DNA of 64,000 nt, taken from positions 62,001 through 126,000 of the forward strand of contig SIAN01000003.1 of assembly GCA_009691715.1 (NCBI GenBank), written 5' to 3'. The notes under the pieces were generated by a model that was not told the DNA's origin, ran no database searches, and saw only the letters and a list, made by a program, of their open reading frames with translations. Positions 16,319-25,995 of the stretch are shown here, piece after piece (the first letter of the stretch is position 1; each line of letters opens with the position of its first letter). The stretch comes from Planctomycetota bacterium (GTDB lineage: Bacteria; Planctomycetota; B15-G4; SIAN01). Made by a program: the position numbers and the translations under genes.

Positions 16319-17281
16319 TCAGTGCCCGGCCCCGTTCGCCTCGAGCCAGCGCTCCGCATCGATCGCCGCCATGCAGCCGGTGCCCGCAGCCGTGACCGCT
16401 TGCCGATAGACCGAGTCTTGCACGTCGCCGCAAGCGAAGACGCCCGGGATCTTGGTGGCGGTCGACTTGGCGTCGGTGACCAAGTAGCCCTTCGCGTCGC
16501 AATCGAGCTTGCCGACGAAGAGTTCGGTGTTCGGCTTATGGCCGATCGCGATGAAGAGCCCGCCGCACGCGAACTCGGTGCGTTCCTTGGACTTCAGGTT
16601 CTCCAGCACGACCGCGCGGATCTTCTTGTTGCCGTTCGTGTCGAGCACGTCGACGACCGCGCTGTCCCAAACGAAGCTGATCTTCGGGTTCTTGGTGGCG
16701 CGGTCCGCCATGATTTTCGACGCGCGCAGCTTGTCGCGACGATGCACGACCGTGACCTTCGTCGCGTAGCGGGTGAGGAAGTTGGCCTCCTCCATCGCGG
16801 TGTCGCCGCCGCCGACGACCACCAGTTCCTTGTTCTTGAAGAACGCGCCGTCGCAGGTCGCGCACGCCGACACGCCGCCGCCAGCGTCGCGGATGCGCAC
16901 CTCGTTTGGCAGGTCGAGCCACATCGCCTCGGCGCCGGTCGCGATGACCAGCGAGTCGCAGGTGAAGTCGCCGTCGGTGGCGGTCTTCACCGTGAACGGC
17001 CGCTTCGTGAGGTCGACCTCGGTCGCCCACGCCTGCACGATGCGCGTGCCGAAGCGGGCCGCCTGCGCCTCGAACAGCTCCATCAGCTTGGGACCCATGA
17101 TCCCGTGCTCGAAGCCGGGGTAGTTCTCGACCTCGGTCGTCAGCATCAGCTGGCCGCCACGTGCGGGGCCATGCAGGACCATCGGGGCGAGGTTCGCCCG
17201 CGCCGCGTAGATGGCGGCGGTCCAGCCCGCGGGTCCCGAGCCGAGGATCATCACGTTCGTGTGGCGGTCGTGGGTGCTCAT
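16319..17281 (-). CDS. trxB: Thioredoxin-disulfide reductase
   Basis: A 320-residue FAD/NADPH flavoprotein that reduces thioredoxin. It has the FAD motif ILGSGPAGWTAAIYAARA near the N-terminus, the redox-active CATC centre in ACATCDGAFF (about residue 140), the NADPH motif VVVGGGDTAMEEANFL and the C-terminal FAD motif GVFACGDVQD followed by RQAVTAAGTGCMAA. The ATG at 17281 matches the family start. It is the third gene on the minus strand after the class V aminotransferase and pepA; the 35-bp repeats follow its stop. Confidence 0.96.
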   Translation of the reverse strand: MSTHDRHTNVMILGSGPAGWTAAIYAARANLAPMVLHGPARGGQLMLTTEVENYPGFEHGIMGPKLMELFEAQAARFGTRIVQAWATEVDLTKRPFTVKTATDGDFTCDSLVIATGAEAMWLDLPNEVRIRDAGGGVSACATCDGAFFKNKELVVVGGGDTAMEEANFLTRYATKVTVVHRRDKLRASKIMADRATKNPKISFVWDSAVVDVLDTNGNKKIRAVVLENLKSKERTEFACGGLFIAIGHKPNTELFVGKLDCDAKGYLVTDAKSTATKIPGVFACGDVQDSVYRQAVTAAGTGCMAAIDAERWLEANGAGH

Positions 17282-17336
17282 GGCGCGTTCAGGATCCCTG
17301 CGACCCAAAGGACTAGGTCGAATCGGGTGATTGAGG

Positions 17337-18800
17337 TCATTCGAGGCTCTCGAGCAGGCGCACCAACATGCGCACGCCGACGCCGGTCGCGCCGCCCTCG
17401 TAGAGCTCGTTGCGCGGCGTGTCCCATGCGGTACCGGCGATGTCGAGGTGCGCCCACGCCAGTTCGCCGGCGAACTTCCGCAGGAACGCCGCAGCCGTCG
17501 CGGCGCCACCGTAGCGCGTTCCCGAGTTCTTCAGGTCGGCGACGGTCGAGCGCATCTCCTCGACGTAGTCGTCCCACAACGGCAGCGGCCAGAGCCGCTC
17601 ACCCGCCTCGTCGCCAGCGCGCCGCAGCTTGTCGGTGAGCTCGGCGTGGTTGCAGAAGAGGCCGCTCGCACGATGTCCGAGCGCGACGACGCACGCCCCG
17701 GTGAGCGTCGCGAGGTCGACCGCGAAATCCGGTGCCAGCTCCTGCGCGCGGCCGAGCGCGTCGGCGAGGACGAGGCGTCCTTCGGCATCGGTGTTGGTGA
17801 CTTCGACGGTCTGGCCGCCGTAGGTCTTCAGCACGTCGCCCGGCTTGATCGCGCGACCGCCCGGCATGTTCTCGGCGCACGGCACGAGCCCCCACACGTG
17901 CACTCTCGGCTGCAGCGCCACGATCGCGTGGAACGTCGCCAGCACCGCCGCAGCGCCGCACATGTCGAACTTCATCTCCTCCATGCCCTGCGGCGGCTTG
18001 AGCGAGATGCCGCCGGTGTCGAAGGTGATCCCCTTCCCGATCAGGCAGATCGAGCGACGCGATCGCTTCGGCCGCCATTCGAGCTCGAGGAAGAACGCCG
18101 GCTCGGCCGAGCCGCGGGCGACGCCGAGCACGCCACCGAATCCGCGCCGCCGCAGTTCCGCCGTGGCCACGACCTTCAGCTTCACCCGTCCGCCGCGCGC
18201 AACCTTGCGCGCCTGCGCGACGAGGTAGCGCGGGGTCGCGACGTTGGCCGGCTGGTTGCCGAGGTCGCGCGCGAAGCACTGCGCCTGGCCGACCGCGCTG
18301 CCCTGCACGAGCCCGGCGCGAAACGCCCGCCGCTGCGCCGGGCTGCCGGAAAAGTGCACGGCGACATCACGGACGCGCGCTGGCGGAGCATCGGTCTTCT
18401 GGCCGTGGAAGACGTAGTTGCCGAGCTCGAGCCCTTCGCCGATCGAGCGGCCCGCATCGGCGGGTTCGACACTCCCGGGCGCGACCACGACCGCGCAGCG
18501 ATCGATCCGCATCTGCCGGGCGCGACGCACCACGGCGGCAGCCGCTCGGCGCAACGTCTCCGGCGTCACCTTCTTCGGATCGCCGAGACCCACCAGCAGC
18601 ACGCGGCGCTTCCCGTCGTATGCCAGCGCCGTCTCGAGTTCGCGTCCGGTGAAGTCCTTGGCGTCGATCGGCAGCTGCGCCGCCGTCCGGAGTGCCGCCG
18701 GGATCGAGCGCGGTCGCGTCGCGTCGGTCGCGAGCAGCAGTCCGACCAGCGGAGAGCGTCCCAGTTCGCGCTCGCCGTCCCCTCCGAATCCGACCTTCAT
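17337..18800 (-). CDS. pepA: Leucyl aminopeptidase (peptidase family M17)
   Basis: A 487-residue cytosolic aminopeptidase that removes N-terminal residues with two bound metal ions. The catalytic domain shows the metal/active-site segment GKGITFDTGGISLKP and the family signature NTDAEGRLVLADAL, which carries the Asp and Glu ligands and the catalytic Arg. Normal length. The N-terminal domain (residues 1-160) is the usual less conserved macro-like fold. The ATG at 18800 begins MKVGFGGDGE; earlier codons in frame are not conserved. It lies 77 bases after the aminotransferase gene on the same strand. Confidence 0.95.
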   Translation of the reverse strand: MKVGFGGDGERELGRSPLVGLLLATDATRPRSIPAALRTAAQLPIDAKDFTGRELETALAYDGKRRVLLVGLGDPKKVTPETLRRAAAAVVRRARQMRIDRCAVVVAPGSVEPADAGRSIGEGLELGNYVFHGQKTDAPPARVRDVAVHFSGSPAQRRAFRAGLVQGSAVGQAQCFARDLGNQPANVATPRYLVAQARKVARGGRVKLKVVATAELRRRGFGGVLGVARGSAEPAFFLELEWRPKRSRRSICLIGKGITFDTGGISLKPPQGMEEMKFDMCGAAAVLATFHAIVALQPRVHVWGLVPCAENMPGGRAIKPGDVLKTYGGQTVEVTNTDAEGRLVLADALGRAQELAPDFAVDLATLTGACVVALGHRASGLFCNHAELTDKLRRAGDEAGERLWPLPLWDDYVEEMRSTVADLKNSGTRYGGAATAAAFLRKFAGELAWAHLDIAGTAWDTPRNELYEGGATGVGVRMLVRLLESLE

Positions 18801-18877
18801 CGTCGTCCTCGCTTTTCGTCGCCGCGATTCCACCGCCACCCGCCTCGCACGACGCACGCATCTCACAACGCCCGCGT

Positions 18878-20059
18878 TCACGACGCGCTTGGTGGCGATC
18901 GCGCGAGCTCCGCGAGGGCAGCGATCGCGCGATCGATCTCATCGTCCGTCGGCAGCGCTCCGAACGAGAGGCGAAGGGTACCTTCCGGAAAGGTCCCGAT
19001 CGCCTGATGAGCTCCCGGATTGCAATGGAGTCCCGCGCGCTGCGAGATCGCGAACTCGCTTTCGAGCAGGGCGCCCGACTCGGCCACGGTGAAGCCGCGC
19101 ACGCGCAACGCGAACACCGGCTCGCGCGCATCGGCCTGTGCCGGACCGTGCAGCTCGACGGCCTGCAACGCGGCGAGGCGGGCGAGGAATTCGCGGCAGG
19201 CCCGCGCCCGCGCTGCCGCGACCGCACCGAGCGTCTGTTCGTGCAATCGCAGTTCGGCAGCGCGCGCAAGTCCAGCGATGCCCGGCACGTTCGGCGAACC
19301 GGCTTCGAGCGCGCCTGGCCAGTCGGCAGGCTGCAGCAGCGAATCGCTCTGCGAGCCGGTGCCGCCTTCGCGCAGCGGCTTGATCTCGACGCCCGGACGC
19401 GACCAGAGGAAGCCGGTGCCGAGCGGACCGCCTGGTCCCTTGTGCCCCGAGCCCACGATCAAGTCGGCGTACGCGGCCACTTCATCGAGCGGCCGGTACC
19501 CGACGCTCTGCGCCGCGTCGATCAGCAACAACGGTCGGTGCGCCGCCGCCTGCAGTGCGCGCCCCACCGCAGCGACCGGTTGCAACGCGCCCGTTACGTT
19601 CGACGCATGACCGAGCACAACGAGACGCGTTCGCGCGGTGACCAGCGCCAGCAGATCGTCCGCGACGACGCGCCCCGCGCGATCGGCTGGCGCCGCGCGC
19701 ACGACGACGCCGTGATCGCGCACCAGTGAGGCGAGCGGCCGCGCCACCGAGTTGTGCTCGACTGCGGTCGTGACCACTTCGTCGCCCGGCCGCAACGCCC
19801 CTTTCAACGCGAGGTTGAGCGCGTCGGTGGCGTTCAGCGCCATCGTCACGCGTTCCGGCGCCTCGACCGCCAGCAACTCGGCGACGCCGCGACGCGCCGC
19901 CTCGATCAGTTGCCCGGCAAACCGACCACGGCCGCCGCCGCCGCGATCGGGTGCGACACCGGGATCGACCAGCGCCGCGGCGACCGCCGCGATCACCCGC
20001 GCGTCCTTCGGATACGACGTCGAGGCGTGGTCGAGATAGAGCGGCTTGGCTTCGATCAC
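18878..20059 (-). CDS. Class V aminotransferase / cysteine desulfurase-like protein
   Basis: A 393-residue PLP enzyme of the NifS/SufS superfamily. The start YLDHASTSYPK is typical, the segment VTTAVEHNSVARPL contains the PLP-stacking His, and LLLIDAAQSVGYRPLD has the PLP-binding Asp and Gln. The Schiff-base lysine is in GSGHKGPGGPLGTGFL, and RAGLHCNPGAHQAIG near the C-terminus carries the Cys of the mobile catalytic loop. Cysteine desulfurase is the likely activity, but no Fe-S assembly genes are adjacent. The GTG at 20059 overlaps the stop of the upstream membrane TPR gene (GTGA), so the pair is translationally coupled. Confidence 0.85.
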   Translation of the reverse strand: MIEAKPLYLDHASTSYPKDARVIAAVAAALVDPGVAPDRGGGGRGRFAGQLIEAARRGVAELLAVEAPERVTMALNATDALNLALKGALRPGDEVVTTAVEHNSVARPLASLVRDHGVVVRAAPADRAGRVVADDLLALVTARTRLVVLGHASNVTGALQPVAAVGRALQAAAHRPLLLIDAAQSVGYRPLDEVAAYADLIVGSGHKGPGGPLGTGFLWSRPGVEIKPLREGGTGSQSDSLLQPADWPGALEAGSPNVPGIAGLARAAELRLHEQTLGAVAAARARACREFLARLAALQAVELHGPAQADAREPVFALRVRGFTVAESGALLESEFAISQRAGLHCNPGAHQAIGTFPEGTLRLSFGALPTDDEIDRAIAALAELARSPPSAS

Positions 20060-22743
20060 TTGGTGCGCAGCGCCTCGATCTCGCCCCGATAGCGGCCCTC
20101 GGGATACGTTCGCAGGTACTCGTCGACGGCCGCCGAGATCTTCTTGGCGGCCGCCTCCTGATCGACCAGCGCCCGCAGCAGCAGCGGCCACGCTTCCTCG
20201 ACGTCGATCTGTTGCACCGCGCCGATCGCAATTGCGGTTCGCAACGCCCCTTCCGCTGCCTTGGCCTCCCCGAGCTCGAGCAGGATCTTGCCGAGGTAGA
20301 GATGCGCGAGCGGATTCATGGACAGCAGTTCGAGCGAGCGTCGCAACGCCGCGATCGCCGCCGCGCGATCACCCGCCTGATGCAAGCGGAGCGCGTCGTC
20401 GAATGCGCTGCGCGCCGCCGCGATCACTGGATCCTTCGCGGCTTCCTCATCAACGCGCTGCTGCGCGATCACGCTGCGCATGCCGGTGCAGTCGAAGTCG
20501 ACGGGTGCCACGGCGATCGCGCGCTCGAAGCAGACGATGGCCGCAGCGCGGTCGTGCTGCAGCAACTGCGCGTAGCCGGCGTCGCGGCACGCCTGCGCCA
20601 ACTCACCGCGCGCGGTCGCGTCATCGGGCTTTGCGACGAGGAACTCTTCCAGCAGCGACACCGCGGCGCCGAGCGATCGTCGCTGGATGGCGACACGTGC
20701 GTAGGCGTGGAGCAGTGCCGGACGCCGACCGAGCGCCGCGATCGCCTTCATCGCGAGCTCGGTCGCAAGTTCGAGCCCACCGCGCGCAACCACGGCCTCG
20801 ATTGCGCTCTGCGCACCGGCCTCGAATTCCTCCCGGATCCCGGGCAGCGTCGGATCCGCTGCCAGCGCCTGCGCCATGCGTTCGACGCCGCGCTCGGCGA
20901 GGTCGGCGTTGGAGCAGTAGAGGCGTCCTTCGAGCAGCATTGCGGCCGCATCGGCCGGGTCGATCTTGCGCGCCAGCGCGACCGCGCGCAGTCCGGCGTC
21001 GACTTCGCCGCGGCCCAGATAGATCCGCGCGAGCACCAGATGCGGCTGCGCCCGATCGGGCGCTTTGACAATGGCGCGTTCCGCCAGCGTCACGGCTTCG
21101 ACCAGCCTCTGCTGCCCGACTCGCAGCAGCGCGAGGCACTCGAGCTCTTCTGCGCTGGCACGTTCGGGGCGCTCCGCGGCGCCGGCCAGCAACCGCTCCA
21201 CCAGCGGCAGGACGGTCGCCACGAAGCGCGGCTCCTTCGCATGCCGATGGAGCGCCTCGACCATCGCGCCGGCGACCGCTGCCACCCACTCCGCGTCGAG
21301 CCCGCGCTCCGCCAGCGCTCCCGCCAACCGCTCCGCTGCCGCGTCCACACCACGGTGGCGCAGCAACAGCTCGATCTCGCGCGCTTCGAGCGCCGGCAGC
21401 GGAGCCGAGCCTATCGGTCGCGCCGCCAGCCACCGTTCGATCCAGTGAAGCGCTGCCGTGCCGTCGCCCGCGCGCTCATGGCACTGCAGCAGCGCCAGAC
21501 CGAGCGTCCATTCAACGTCTGCCGCAAGCGAACGTGGCGCGCCGGCCGCAGCGAACACCGCGCACTCCTGCGCTGTGAAATCGCCGCCGACTTCGCCGCC
21601 GAACTCGTCGAGCCGCTTCGCCGCGAGCGGGTGGTCGGACGACCGGAGCGCATCACCGACGCTCGTACCTCCCGCGAAGCCGAAGCAAGAAAGGAACAGC
21701 AGCAGCAGCGCGACACCACCGGCAACGCGTGCCTGCGCTGCACCAAGCGCGACCGAAATCCACGCCACTCCTGGCAGCACGACGGTGAGCGGCACCAACG
21801 GCAACTCGCGGCCGACGACGACCAGCAACGCGGTCGAGAGCACGATCAACGCGCCGAGCGCGAGCGCTCGGACGCGCCCGTTCGCTGGCCACGACGCCGC
21901 GAGCGCCAATGCGAGCATGATCGCGACCGCCGCGAAACCGCCAGCGAACGAGTGTGGCTGCCACGAATCGACGAATGGCGTCGGGGAGACGAAACCGGCC
22001 GCGCCACGCACGAGACTCATCACCACAGTCGCCGCTGTTTCGCTCCTCGCAGCCGACGAATCAGGGTTCGGCAGCGCGCTCCATTCGATCGCGAAGCCGA
22101 CCGGCACCTGCAGCCCGAACTGCACGACGACGGCGACGAGCAGCAGCCACGGCGCGATGCGCGCGGCGCGCGTCACGCCAATTTCGCCGCTGCCACCGCC
22201 ACCGCGCGCGCCGCGCAGCGCCAACGCGATCGCCACCAGCGCTGGGAGCAGCGCGCCCGCGGAGCACCCGATCGCCACGACGCCGGCCACTACCGCGCGC
22301 CCCCACGCAAGCGGCGCTGCCAGCCGCGCGTGAGCGAAGGCGAGGAACGCCATCGTCGCCAGCAGCGGAAGCACACCGGCCGGATCAAACGACGCACTGG
22401 CAGCCGACGCCGAGACGACGAACAGCGCTCCGCTCGCGAATGCGCCGACACGATCGCCTCGCCACTCATGCACACAGCGGGCGACCCACCAGGCCCCGAG
22501 CGTCAGCAACAGGGCGATCACGGTGCGCCACAGCACGATCGCGTTCGCCCCCGCCATCGACGGCGAAGCCAGCCAGGAGCTGCCAGGCCAAGCCGCGCTC
22601 ACGAGCACGTCGCGATCGGCCCACCAGCGCGGATCGCGCAGCGCCGCGAAGCTCGCCATCAATGCGGCGGCGAACCAAGCGAGGGGCGCCAGGAGAGCCG
22701 AGTTCCTTCCGGTGCGGTCCGCGGTCAAGCCAACCTCCGTCAT
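20056..22743 (-). CDS. Membrane protein with C-terminal TPR domain
   Basis: An 895-residue protein of unknown function. The N-terminal 350 residues contain about nine to ten hydrophobic helices, with one likely periplasmic loop rich in Trp near the start (DPRWWADRDV). The C-terminal 500 residues are a TPR/Sel1-like helical array, with repeats such as RAIVKAPDRAQPHLVLARI, ERAIAVAPVDFDCTGM and LRRSLELLSMNPLAHLYLGK. This layout resembles the polytopic TPR proteins linked to envelope sugar or O-antigen-type functions, but no glycosyltransferase motif is seen. It is first in the operon with the aminotransferase, pepA and trxB. Confidence 0.8.
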   Translation of the reverse strand: MTEVGLTADRTGRNSALLAPLAWFAAALMASFAALRDPRWWADRDVLVSAAWPGSSWLASPSMAGANAIVLWRTVIALLLTLGAWWVARCVHEWRGDRVGAFASGALFVVSASAASASFDPAGVLPLLATMAFLAFAHARLAAPLAWGRAVVAGVVAIGCSAGALLPALVAIALALRGARGGGGSGEIGVTRAARIAPWLLLVAVVVQFGLQVPVGFAIEWSALPNPDSSAARSETAATVVMSLVRGAAGFVSPTPFVDSWQPHSFAGGFAAVAIMLALALAASWPANGRVRALALGALIVLSTALLVVVGRELPLVPLTVVLPGVAWISVALGAAQARVAGGVALLLLFLSCFGFAGGTSVGDALRSSDHPLAAKRLDEFGGEVGGDFTAQECAVFAAAGAPRSLAADVEWTLGLALLQCHERAGDGTAALHWIERWLAARPIGSAPLPALEAREIELLLRHRGVDAAAERLAGALAERGLDAEWVAAVAGAMVEALHRHAKEPRFVATVLPLVERLLAGAAERPERASAEELECLALLRVGQQRLVEAVTLAERAIVKAPDRAQPHLVLARIYLGRGEVDAGLRAVALARKIDPADAAAMLLEGRLYCSNADLAERGVERMAQALAADPTLPGIREEFEAGAQSAIEAVVARGGLELATELAMKAIAALGRRPALLHAYARVAIQRRSLGAAVSLLEEFLVAKPDDATARGELAQACRDAGYAQLLQHDRAAAIVCFERAIAVAPVDFDCTGMRSVIAQQRVDEEAAKDPVIAAARSAFDDALRLHQAGDRAAAIAALRRSLELLSMNPLAHLYLGKILLELGEAKAAEGALRTAIAIGAVQQIDVEEAWPLLLRALVDQEAAAKKISAAVDEYLRTYPEGRYRGEIEALRTK

Positions 22744-22843
22744 CGCATCGCGCTTCGATGCGGACCGCGGAGTATGGCGGCCGACTCGGTAGCGTCACGC
22801 GAACAGAGCGGAGCACCGGGTGGCAGCGACCGGGACTAGGGTG

Positions 22844-23608
22844 ATGGCCGAACCTCAGGAACGTCTTCGCTTCGAGCTCGAAGTTCACCGCCGCGCGGGA
22901 TTGCGACGTTGGTCGGCGCCTCGCCGTGGCCTGCAGACGCCGACCGCGACCTCGACGCCGCCGCTGACGCTGCCGGGCGCACCACTCGCTCGCGGGATCG
23001 CGGCCGCGCTCCCCGCGACCGCCGAAGCGACCGATGGCCGCCGCGCGGCGCTGCGGGCGATTGAGCTGGAAATCAGCACCTGCTCGAAGTGCAAGCTGTG
23101 CGACTACCGTACTAAAACGGTTCCCGGTGAGGGCGCGCTCGACCCGCCTGTCCTCTTGATTGGCGAGGGACCCGGCGCAGACGAGGACGTCTCCGGTCGC
23201 CCCTTCGTCGGCCGCGCGGGTCAACTCCTCGACCGGATGATCGCCGCGATCCGCCTCCGCCGTGACGAAGTGTTCATCGCCAACATCATCAAGTGCCGGC
23301 CGCCAGAGAACCGCCCGCCTGAGCCCGACGAGGTGAGCGCGTGCGCGCCGTTTCTCGAACGCCAGATCGCAGTACTGAAGCCACGCCTGATCTGCACGTT
23401 GGGATTGCCGGCGACGCGCGCACTGCTGCCCGAAACCAAGACGATCAGCTCGGTGCGTGGCAAGGAGCACGAGTGGCGCGGCATCCCGTTGGTGCCGACG
23501 TTCGACCCGGCCTATCTGCTCCGCAATCCCGACGCGAAGCACGATGCCTGGGCGGATCTGAAGCTGGTCGCTCGACTCGTCGGGAGGCCGGTCGACGGGC
23601 CATCGTGA
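22844..23608 (+). CDS. Uracil-DNA glycosylase, type 4 (Fe-S)
   Basis: A 254-residue DNA repair enzyme that removes uracil from DNA. The first 70 residues are a Pro/Ala-rich extension. The conserved domain starts at CSKCKLC (Cys80, 83, 86), which supplies the first iron-sulfur ligands. The second pair is in IIKCRPPENRPPEPDEVSAC, with 15 residues between the Cys. The active-site motif is LLIGEGPGADEDVSG; LVPTFDPAYLLRNP is the C-terminal motif, where the family's usual HPS/HPA-type element reads FDPAYL. The ATG at 22844 follows an AGGG; a GTG at 22820 is less likely. It is divergent from the membrane TPR gene with a 100-base gap. Confidence 0.92.
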   Translation: MAEPQERLRFELEVHRRAGLRRWSAPRRGLQTPTATSTPPLTLPGAPLARGIAAALPATAEATDGRRAALRAIELEISTCSKCKLCDYRTKTVPGEGALDPPVLLIGEGPGADEDVSGRPFVGRAGQLLDRMIAAIRLRRDEVFIANIIKCRPPENRPPEPDEVSACAPFLERQIAVLKPRLICTLGLPATRALLPETKTISSVRGKEHEWRGIPLVPTFDPAYLLRNPDAKHDAWADLKLVARLVGRPVDGPS

Positions 23609-23683
23609 TCGAGTTGAGAGCGGCTTCGCTAGAAGCGATCGGCGCAGAGCGGCTGGCCTGCTTTGCGTGGCGGAGGCTGATTG

Positions 23684-25204
23684 GTGCTGATGCGAGCGGC
23701 AGCGTGGGGAGTCGATCTGACCGGCGGAGCCGTCCGCGCGGTCCACGTCGAGCGCGTCGGTCGGCGTTATCGGATCCTCGACGTCGTCGAGCAGCCTTCG
23801 AGCGGTTCCGGCGAAGGCGCTGAACCGCTCTCGGCTCATCTCCCCGACTCGGTCGGGCGCGCTCTCACCGATTTGCTGCAATCGCGTGCACCTTCGCTTG
23901 GCGACGCGCTCTTCGTCGCGCTTCCGGTCTTCGCCGCGAAACACGGCCGGGTCGAACTCTCCGTCTCCGAGACCGAGCAGCTCGATCGGCTGGTCGATTT
24001 CGAATTGCACCAGGCGATCGCGAGCGACCTCGAGCCGTGGCTCGTCCGCGCGCAGCCGCCGCGTCGGCACGGCGACGCCGGCCACGTCAGCGACTACTTC
24101 GCGCAACGCCGCGAGTTCGTGCAGACCTTCGTCGCCGACCTGCGCCGTTTCGGGCTACCGTTCGACGGGATCGTCCCCGGACCGCTGGCGCTGGCGCGCT
24201 ACGCCGAGACGGAGTGGCCGGTGCACGGACGCCGCCTCCTGATCGAGTGTCAGCGGACCCGGACCGACCTGCTCTATCTCCTGCCGGACGGACGGCGGCG
24301 CTGGCGGAGCCTGCCCCTCGGTTGCGGCGCCTTGGCTGATGAGCCAGTGCACGGCGACGCGCGTGCGCTCGAGGCGACCCGGCTCGCGATCCGCCTGCGC
24401 CAGGAGCAGCACGAAGCGCACGTCTCGCTCTTCGGCGCTCATGACGGCACGCCGCTCGAACGGATCGTGCTGCTCGGCGAGGCCGCCCGCCACGAAGAAC
24501 TGCGCCGGGCGCTCGAGCAGGAACTCGGGAGCGCGGTCGTGACTCCGCACGCCTCGCACACGTTCGACATGACGACGCGCGCGGCGGCCCATCAGCCGCT
24601 CCACCACGGAACCGCCTTGGGGCTGGCGCTGGCGGCGCTCGATCCCAACGGCGAACCGTGGTCGTTGATCGAGCCTCCGCGCGGGCGGCGACTGGCGCGC
24701 GCGTTGCCGGCGCTTTCGACCGCGCTCCTGGCGGTGGCGGCCGGATTGCTTTGCACGCATGTCGTCGCCGATCGGCAGGTGCAGGCGCTCACGGCGTTGC
24801 ACGCGGCTGTCGGCGGCCCGCCGCAGAGCCGCCAGCACGACGAGTGGAACGCTGCGCTCGAACAGGCGAACGCCGCGACCGAGCGCACGCGAAGCATGGT
24901 CGCGCAAGTCGAGCACGCGCAGCGGCGCTGGCCCGCCCTGCGCGGTCTGCTCGAGGCGCTCACCGACCCCGCCCGCTTCTTCCGGTTGGTCGCGGTCGAG
25001 GTGACTCCGGGCGAGCCGACCGATCAGGCGCAGCTGGTCTTCGAGGTCAATCAGGGCGTCGGCGGCGCGGCGGACGCGATCCAGAAGCTGCTGCTCGAGA
25101 AGGCCTCGCTCATCGTCACTTCGGTCGCCACGCGCACGCGCGACGATGGCGCGCTCGAACTGACCCTGGCTGCGTCGCTGACGGCGCCACGGAGCGACCC
25201 GTGA
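23684..25204 (+). CDS. PilM-like protein with C-terminal membrane anchor (PilM/PilN or GspL-like fusion)
   Basis: A 506-residue protein. Residues 7-310 look like an actin-fold PilM/GspL cytoplasmic domain: the phosphate-1-like strand WGVDLTGGAVRAVHVE, a central ALFVALPVFAAKHGRVELS segment and a late LLGEAARHEELRR region. A single transmembrane helix (about residues 339-360, LPALSTALLAVAAGLLCTHVV) is followed by a periplasmic helical-plus-beta region of the PilN/GspL type. The GTG at 23684 is chosen because a GGAGG lies 7 bases before it; an ATG two codons later is possible. It starts a plus-strand run of four genes with 4-base overlaps or short gaps that leads to a secretin, the same order as pilM-N-O-P-Q. 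Assignment to a pilus or secretion platform rests on this order and fold pattern. Confidence 0.75.
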   Translation: MLMRAAAWGVDLTGGAVRAVHVERVGRRYRILDVVEQPSSGSGEGAEPLSAHLPDSVGRALTDLLQSRAPSLGDALFVALPVFAAKHGRVELSVSETEQLDRLVDFELHQAIASDLEPWLVRAQPPRRHGDAGHVSDYFAQRREFVQTFVADLRRFGLPFDGIVPGPLALARYAETEWPVHGRRLLIECQRTRTDLLYLLPDGRRRWRSLPLGCGALADEPVHGDARALEATRLAIRLRQEQHEAHVSLFGAHDGTPLERIVLLGEAARHEELRRALEQELGSAVVTPHASHTFDMTTRAAAHQPLHHGTALGLALAALDPNGEPWSLIEPPRGRRLARALPALSTALLAVAAGLLCTHVVADRQVQALTALHAAVGGPPQSRQHDEWNAALEQANAATERTRSMVAQVEHAQRRWPALRGLLEALTDPARFFRLVAVEVTPGEPTDQAQLVFEVNQGVGGAADAIQKLLLEKASLIVTSVATRTRDDGALELTLAASLTAPRSDP

Positions 25205-25995
25205 AGACGCTGCCTTTCGCGTTGGCAGTGACTGCGCTCCTCGGCGCCGGCGCCAACTTCTTCGCCGGCACGCGACCGCTGTTGATGCAGATCCGTGCGC
25301 TGCGAACGACCCTGAACCACGATCTTCACGACGCGTCGAAACAGGCGCAGAGAATCGGTGGTCCGCCAAGCAACGCCGACCTCGAGCGGGCGCGCAGTGC
25401 GGTGCGCAACTCGGAGTTGTCGGCGTCATCGCTCGCCGAGGCGTGGTTTCGCGGCGCGCGCAGCGCCTCGGACTATCTGGTGCCGCGCAACTCCCGACCG
25501 CGACCGATCGATGAGGACGCGCGTCACGCGCTCGAGTCGACGCTGCTCGAACTGCCGATGCAGTTCAAGGAATTGCCGGGGCTCACGGCCACCCGACTCG
25601 GTCTGGTCACGCCAACGCTGTCGAAAGGGCTGGCGACCGACGACGGTGAGTTGGGCAACCAAATCGAGCGGGCCGTCATCGCGCAGTTCCTCGCGACCGC
25701 GCTCGCGCACCACCTTCCGCTCGAGGTCGATGGCGTCGTGATCGATCGCAACCGCGGCGGTGCGACCCAGGTGCGACTCGGACTCGTCGGCTCGCTCGAC
25801 GTGCTCGCTGGCGCGCTCGACACGCTCGGGCGTCCCGACAACGCCGCGCCGCCGCGTCAGATCGAGCGTTTCGCGTTGCGCCGCCAGGAGTCGGCCGACT
25901 GGCGCGCCCTAGGCAGCCGGTTTCCAAGCCCGCCGCTGCGGCTCGAAGTCGAACTGCGGTTCTGCTTCCCGCCAACCGCGCCGGAGGCACCGTGA
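25201..25995 (+). CDS. Bitopic membrane protein in PilO/GspM-like position
   Basis: A 264-residue protein with one N-terminal hydrophobic segment (LPFALAVTALLGAGANFFAG, residues 4-23), then a helical stretch rich in Arg, Asp and Ala (possible coiled coil) and an alpha/beta C-terminal part (LPLEVDGVVIDRN, TQVRLGLVGSLDVLAGAL). The layout is that of inner-membrane PilO/GspM alignment proteins, but no signature proves it. The GTG start overlaps the PilM-like stop (GTGA), and its stop overlaps the next start, so the three are made together. Confidence 0.65.
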   Translation: MKTLPFALAVTALLGAGANFFAGTRPLLMQIRALRTTLNHDLHDASKQAQRIGGPPSNADLERARSAVRNSELSASSLAEAWFRGARSASDYLVPRNSRPRPIDEDARHALESTLLELPMQFKELPGLTATRLGLVTPTLSKGLATDDGELGNQIERAVIAQFLATALAHHLPLEVDGVVIDRNRGGATQVRLGLVGSLDVLAGALDTLGRPDNAAPPRQIERFALRRQESADWRALGSRFPSPPLRLEVELRFCFPPTAPEAP